The notes under the pieces were generated by a model. The model was not told the origin of the DNA. It saw nothing but the letters and a program-made list of their open reading frames with translations, and searched no databases. The translations under genes were made by a program, and so were the position numbers. This document shows, one piece after another, positions 60,639 through 64,000 of a DNA stretch of 64,000 nt. Source of the DNA: Hominisplanchenecus faecis (GTDB lineage Bacteria > Bacillota > Clostridia > Lachnospirales > Lachnospiraceae); NCBI RefSeq assembly GCF_020687205.1, contig NZ_JAJEQE010000004.1, positions 1 through 64,000 on the forward strand. The letters are read 5' to 3'. Positions within the stretch are counted from its first letter, which is position 1; the number at the start of each line of letters is the position of its first letter.

Positions 60639-63383
60639 TTACTCAATCGGATCTGTTTCAATGATAAATTTCACATTGCTGTCCACACCGGATGCTTTTC
60701 CACTGAAAGTATCATATGTGCACTCATCAGAGCTGAGTGCTTTGATGCGGTCGATCACCGTGAGCAGATCATCTTCTACGGTTTCTTTGAGTTTCTTGGT
60801 GCCTTCTTCTTCGAATTCAGAAGTTCCGTCTGCCAGTTCTTTTGCTCCGTCTGCCAGCTGGCTGATACCATCTGCTACCTGTCCGCTTGCGGTCTGAAGG
60901 GTACCGGCTCCTGTGAAGAGCTCATCTACGCCGGAAAGCAAGGTTGCAGAGCCATCTGTCAGAGTTGCATTATTAGATACCAGGGTAGATGCTCCTGCCG
61001 AAAGCTGCGTGGAAAGCTGAGATACACCGCTTGCCAGCTGTTTGGTTCCTTTCTGCAGTGTCTTGACCCCTGCATTCAGTACCGGTGCGTTCTGTTTCAG
61101 TTCTTTTGCTCCGGATGTAAGCTGATCGTTGTATGAGCCAAGTGAATCGAATCCGCTCAGCAGACTTGCGATTCCGGCTCCCGCACTCGGAAGAGATGCA
61201 GTCTGTGTTTTCAGAGTCTTTACATTTCCGGCAAGTGTATCGATTGCAGCATCCAGTCCCTGCATGCCTGTATTCAGTACTTTGACACTGGTTGTCAGCT
61301 GTGTCATCGGTGCTTCCGGAATGCTCACACCGGAAAGTGTTGCCAGTTTTGTCTGCATGCCATCCAGTTTTGTGCTCATCTGTCCAGCTGCACTCTGAAG
61401 GGTCTCAAGGCTGGTCTTCATATTCTGAAGTGTTGCAGTCAGTGATGCCGTGTCGATACCCGGCATGCTGATTTCGACATCCGGTGCCGTTACCTGATCT
61501 ACCGCTGTCACGCCAGTAGTATCTGCAGATACGGTGGTATCCACTTTGGATACGCTCGGCAGATTTGATTTTGCAGCGGTCAGAGAATTTACCAGATCTG
61601 TATTGCCGGCTGCCTGTGCTGCTGCAATCGCTGTATCAAGAGCGGCTCTTGCACTCTCAATCTGACCATTCGCCGTGTCAATCTGACCATTTGCCGCTGC
61701 CACCTGGCTGTTTGCACTTTCAACTGCAGAATTCACAGAGGATTTTGCTGCATCGAGTTTGCTGTTGCGGTCTGCAATCTGTGCATTGACATTCTGAACG
61801 GATGTGCCCATTGCTGTTGCGATCGCAGTCTGTGCCTGTGTCTGTAAAGTAGTAAGGGCAGTGCTGATTGTCTGAAGCTGTGCTGCCAGTGACTGTCCGT
61901 CTGCCATCAGCTGTGCTGCCGGTGCTTTGATGGAGCTGTCTACTGCACCTGAAAGTTCTTTGCCCTCTGTAATCAGTTCACTTCCTGTCTGAGCAAGTCC
62001 GTTAACCTGTGATGCCAGTCCGGACAGACTTTCAAGAGAACTCTCAAGCTGTGCCGTTCCGGCTGCCAGAGCAGAAGAAGCCGCCTTGAGATCTTCCTGT
62101 GTACTGCCTTCTCCGTCCATTGCGGCATACATCTGATCGATCGCTGTGCTCACCTGTGAAAGACCTGTTGTCAACGGTTTCAGTGCTTTTGCACCGTCTG
62201 CCAGTTTCTTTTCACCTGCGATGTAAGAAGTCACACCGTCTGCCAGTGTGGAGGTTCCTTTTGTATAGGTCTGTACACCGGATACGATGCTGTTTACACC
62301 ATTTTTGTATTCTGTTACTTTTCCGGTCATAACACCCTTGCTTCCGAGATATTTCTGGATACCCTGATTCAGCTGTTCTGCACCCTGTGTATACGCGTTG
62401 ATTCCGCTGTCCAGCTGTTTTGCACCGCCGTTCAACTGATCGATACCATCCTTTAAGGTCTGGATTCCGTCATCAAACTCTCCATATTTCTCATTCAGAG
62501 TATCTGCACCGTCAGACAGCTCTTTGGAACCATCAACTAGTTTCAGTGCAGCATCCTCGAGATCATCCAGGGCATCTGTCAGCTCATCGGTATCCGAGAT
62601 GCTGTCCACATCCAGCTGTTTTAAAATGTCCGTCATTGCTACGGTGAAGGTGGAGTCCATCTCGAAATCCGTTACATCCGCTGTAATCTCCAGACTCTCC
62701 GGAAGTGTGATATCTTTTTCCTGATCTTTGGAAAGGTTCAGGCTTTCTTTTAAACCTGGCATTGCCACACCGATCACAATATTTCTGCTTCCATCGGATA
62801 CCACTTTTCCATTGTCGATCACAATGTTGGAGAAATGTTCATCCGGAAGGATCATTCCGGTCACCATAACAAATGGATTATAAATATTTTCTGTCTTGCC
62901 GTCGATTTTTGTTGTTGTTTTTGCTTTGTTTTCATAATTTACCTGAATCTTCAGCTTTCCGCTCTTGCCGACCAGATCATTTGGATCTGTTTCTACACCA
63001 TCCAGAAAATATTTAAGCTTTACAGATACCGGAAGTTCTTTGCTTGTAGTACCCTGATAATAAATATCGGAACCGTCTGCCTGCCAGCTCATGGAGTCAC
63101 CGCTTCCGGTGTAAGTTTCATCGCCCTTTACATTCTCGATATCCTGCAGATCGGATTTGTCTTTTATCGTACTGTCACCATTGCTGTTTTTCAACCAGTT
63201 TGATACGGTAACGTCTGTCGTATTTCCGGATGCATCCGCATTGACATAAACGGTTTCTTCTTTTGATACATCTGCGGCAGCTGCACTTACCGGCACGCCA
63301 CCCATTACAGCAGCCATTCCCACTGCAATTCCTCTATAAACAACTTTTTTTGTATTTACATTTTTTCTGATTTTTTTTGCCAT
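60639..63383 (-). CDS. Large exported X-X-X-Leu-X-X-Gly heptad-repeat protein
   Basis: The 914-residue protein has an N-terminal export signal (basic start, hydrophobic 17-37) and a beta-rich domain (about 45-260, with NIYNPFVMVTGMILPDEHFSNI). Long stretches of heptads with Leu and Gly follow (LADGVTSYIAGEKKLADGAK; LADGAKELADGTSEFEEEG). The middle (about 480-680) is coiled-coil-like and rich in Ala, Gln and Ser. This repeat type is seen in YhgE/Pip-like and MMPL-associated proteins, but no C-terminal membrane domain is present here. The C-terminus (CTYDTFSGKASGVDSNVKF) resembles the end of related Lachnospiraceae proteins. Function unknown; an extracellular rod or secretion partner is possible. 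Confidence 0.8.
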   Translation of the reverse strand: MAKKIRKNVNTKKVVYRGIAVGMAAVMGGVPVSAAAADVSKEETVYVNADASGNTTDVTVSNWLKNSNGDSTIKDKSDLQDIENVKGDETYTGSGDSMSWQADGSDIYYQGTTSKELPVSVKLKYFLDGVETDPNDLVGKSGKLKIQVNYENKAKTTTKIDGKTENIYNPFVMVTGMILPDEHFSNIVIDNGKVVSDGSRNIVIGVAMPGLKESLNLSKDQEKDITLPESLEITADVTDFEMDSTFTVAMTDILKQLDVDSISDTDELTDALDDLEDAALKLVDGSKELSDGADTLNEKYGEFDDGIQTLKDGIDQLNGGAKQLDSGINAYTQGAEQLNQGIQKYLGSKGVMTGKVTEYKNGVNSIVSGVQTYTKGTSTLADGVTSYIAGEKKLADGAKALKPLTTGLSQVSTAIDQMYAAMDGEGSTQEDLKAASSALAAGTAQLESSLESLSGLASQVNGLAQTGSELITEGKELSGAVDSSIKAPAAQLMADGQSLAAQLQTISTALTTLQTQAQTAIATAMGTSVQNVNAQIADRNSKLDAAKSSVNSAVESANSQVAAANGQIDTANGQIESARAALDTAIAAAQAAGNTDLVNSLTAAKSNLPSVSKVDTTVSADTTGVTAVDQVTAPDVEISMPGIDTASLTATLQNMKTSLETLQSAAGQMSTKLDGMQTKLATLSGVSIPEAPMTQLTTSVKVLNTGMQGLDAAIDTLAGNVKTLKTQTASLPSAGAGIASLLSGFDSLGSYNDQLTSGAKELKQNAPVLNAGVKTLQKGTKQLASGVSQLSTQLSAGASTLVSNNATLTDGSATLLSGVDELFTGAGTLQTASGQVADGISQLADGAKELADGTSEFEEEGTKKLKETVEDDLLTVIDRIKALSSDECTYDTFSGKASGVDSNVKFIIETDPIE

Positions 63384-63569
63384 GATCTATTACCTCCTGC
63401 TGCCGCCTCTTCTGCGACATTTTCTAAGCCAGCTCCTCTTTTCACGTGACATTATATGCTTTGCGGCTTTTATATTTCATTAGTCACTATTGAGATGATG
63501 TATAATTTTTCGACACATTTACGGAAGTGTACAATTTTTTTACATCGCCGCTTCCTTTGCCTATTTTTC

Positions 63570-63602
63570 TTCTTTCTAAGAAGTAGTATAGTAGAAAGAA
63601 GT
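63570..63602. repeat. Imperfect inverted repeat upstream of the right-end gene
   Basis: CTTCTTTCT near 63570-63578 and AGAAAGAAG near 63593-63601 are reverse complements separated by about 15 bases containing TAGTATAG. It could be an operator over a -10 region of the gene starting at 63663. Confidence 0.4.
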
Positions 63603-63662
63603 TAAGAATACTATAGGGTTTGTTTGTGTTTTTTTCTCATAAATAAAAAAGAAGGTGATATT

Positions 63663-64000
63663 TTGAATACACAGGACGTAACACGCTCCGTTATCCGTCT
63701 GGAACTTGCAAGAGCTTTTCGCGGTATGGAAAGTAATCCGAAACGAACGCTCCGCAAACTGGCAGATCTCGGAAAAGTATGTGCCAGAGGATCGGTGCAA
63801 AAAGAAATATTCGGCATTTTTCAGCAGTGTCTCAGATATAAAGACAGTCCTTATTTTTCTGTTATGCAGAATCTCGTCAGAAATGTATCGGCAGAAAATC
63901 TGACTACTTTCGGTATGAACCTCGGTTACAACAGCTGGACGGACGGTGCAAAAAAAATCCGTGCAAAAAGGGATAATGAAGGCATCTTAACTTCCTGGAT
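63663..64000 (+). CDS. Partial CDS running off the window, unknown family
   Basis: A TTG start with GAAGGTGA six bases upstream opens a frame that stays open for 112 codons to the window end. The product begins MNTQDVTRSVIRLELARAFR and is basic and probably helical, with the segment FGMNLGYNSWTDGAKKIRAK near residues 85-104. In-frame stop codons occur upstream near 63603, so this is the true beginning of the gene. I do not recognise the domain with confidence; the N-terminal part of a longer enzyme is possible. It is divergent from the heptad-repeat protein gene. Confidence 0.65.
   Translation, partial: MNTQDVTRSVIRLELARAFRGMESNPKRTLRKLADLGKVCARGSVQKEIFGIFQQCLRYKDSPYFSVMQNLVRNVSAENLTTFGMNLGYNSWTDGAKKIRAKRDNEGILTSW

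Overview
The window looks like a chromosomal segment of a low-to-mid GC, anaerobic Gram-positive gut bacterium, most likely of the family Lachnospiraceae. This rests on the six-cysteine SCIFF peptide with its radical-SAM maturase, a rimP-nusA-rnpM-ylxQ-infB-rbfA-nrnA-truB-ribF cluster, RemA, a fused SecDF, a trigger-factor-like lipoprotein, and very large secreted proteins built from discoidin, FIVAR and BspA-type leucine-rich modules. The secreted metallopeptidase M60 and GH20 enzyme point to a host-glycan or mucin feeder of the Ruminococcus torques/gnavus kind. The species assignment is inference.

Layout. 0-5 kb is a decayed accessory stretch: a membrane-anchored protein, a 5'-truncated Uma2 fragment, a 32-codon stub, a HAD-IIA phosphatase, an AraC regulator, a 25-codon gene with its own terminator, a GPH sugar symporter lacking its N-terminus, and an unrecognised fragment. 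5-8.4 kb is a tight minus-strand operon yicC-remA-gmk-rpoZ-rimO. 8.4-17.3 kb holds two huge secreted enzymes (GH20 and M60) that share a C-terminal module. 17.5-25.4 kb has rqcH, a flippase-like membrane protein, leuS, a TIGR01906 membrane protein and recJ. 25.4-29.2 kb is the scfA-scfB-secDF operon. 29.4-33 kb has a foldase-like lipoprotein, a NusG-II protein and an EF-G paralogue. 33.3-38.9 kb holds tyrA-aroA, a thioesterase, a HAD phosphatase, a putative independent structured RNA, a nitroreductase and a cytidylate-kinase-like protein.

39.3-50.5 kb is the translation and RNA block: pnp and rpsO, then ribF, truB, nrnA, rbfA, infB, ylxQ, rnpM, nusA and rimP in one minus-strand transcription unit with a near-consensus promoter and a leader hairpin. 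50.7-55 kb has a type II topoisomerase pair (parC/parE-like) and tRNA-Glu(CUC). 55.4-63.4 kb holds two more very large exported proteins: a 1603-residue discoidin/LamG/FIVAR/Fn3-like adhesin without a visible catalytic domain, and a 914-residue Leu-Gly heptad-repeat protein. A partial plus-strand gene runs off the right end.

The best candidates for something undescribed are the ~238-nt structured RNA at 37031-37268, the 25-codon mini transcription unit at 3174-3366, a dispersed ~70-bp intergenic element near positions 1-80 and 17429-17497 with a half copy near 38262, an inverted-repeat-bounded element at about 38999-39193, and a 16-bp palindrome overlapping the promoter of the 1603-residue protein. 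All functions are read from sequence only; no database search was possible.
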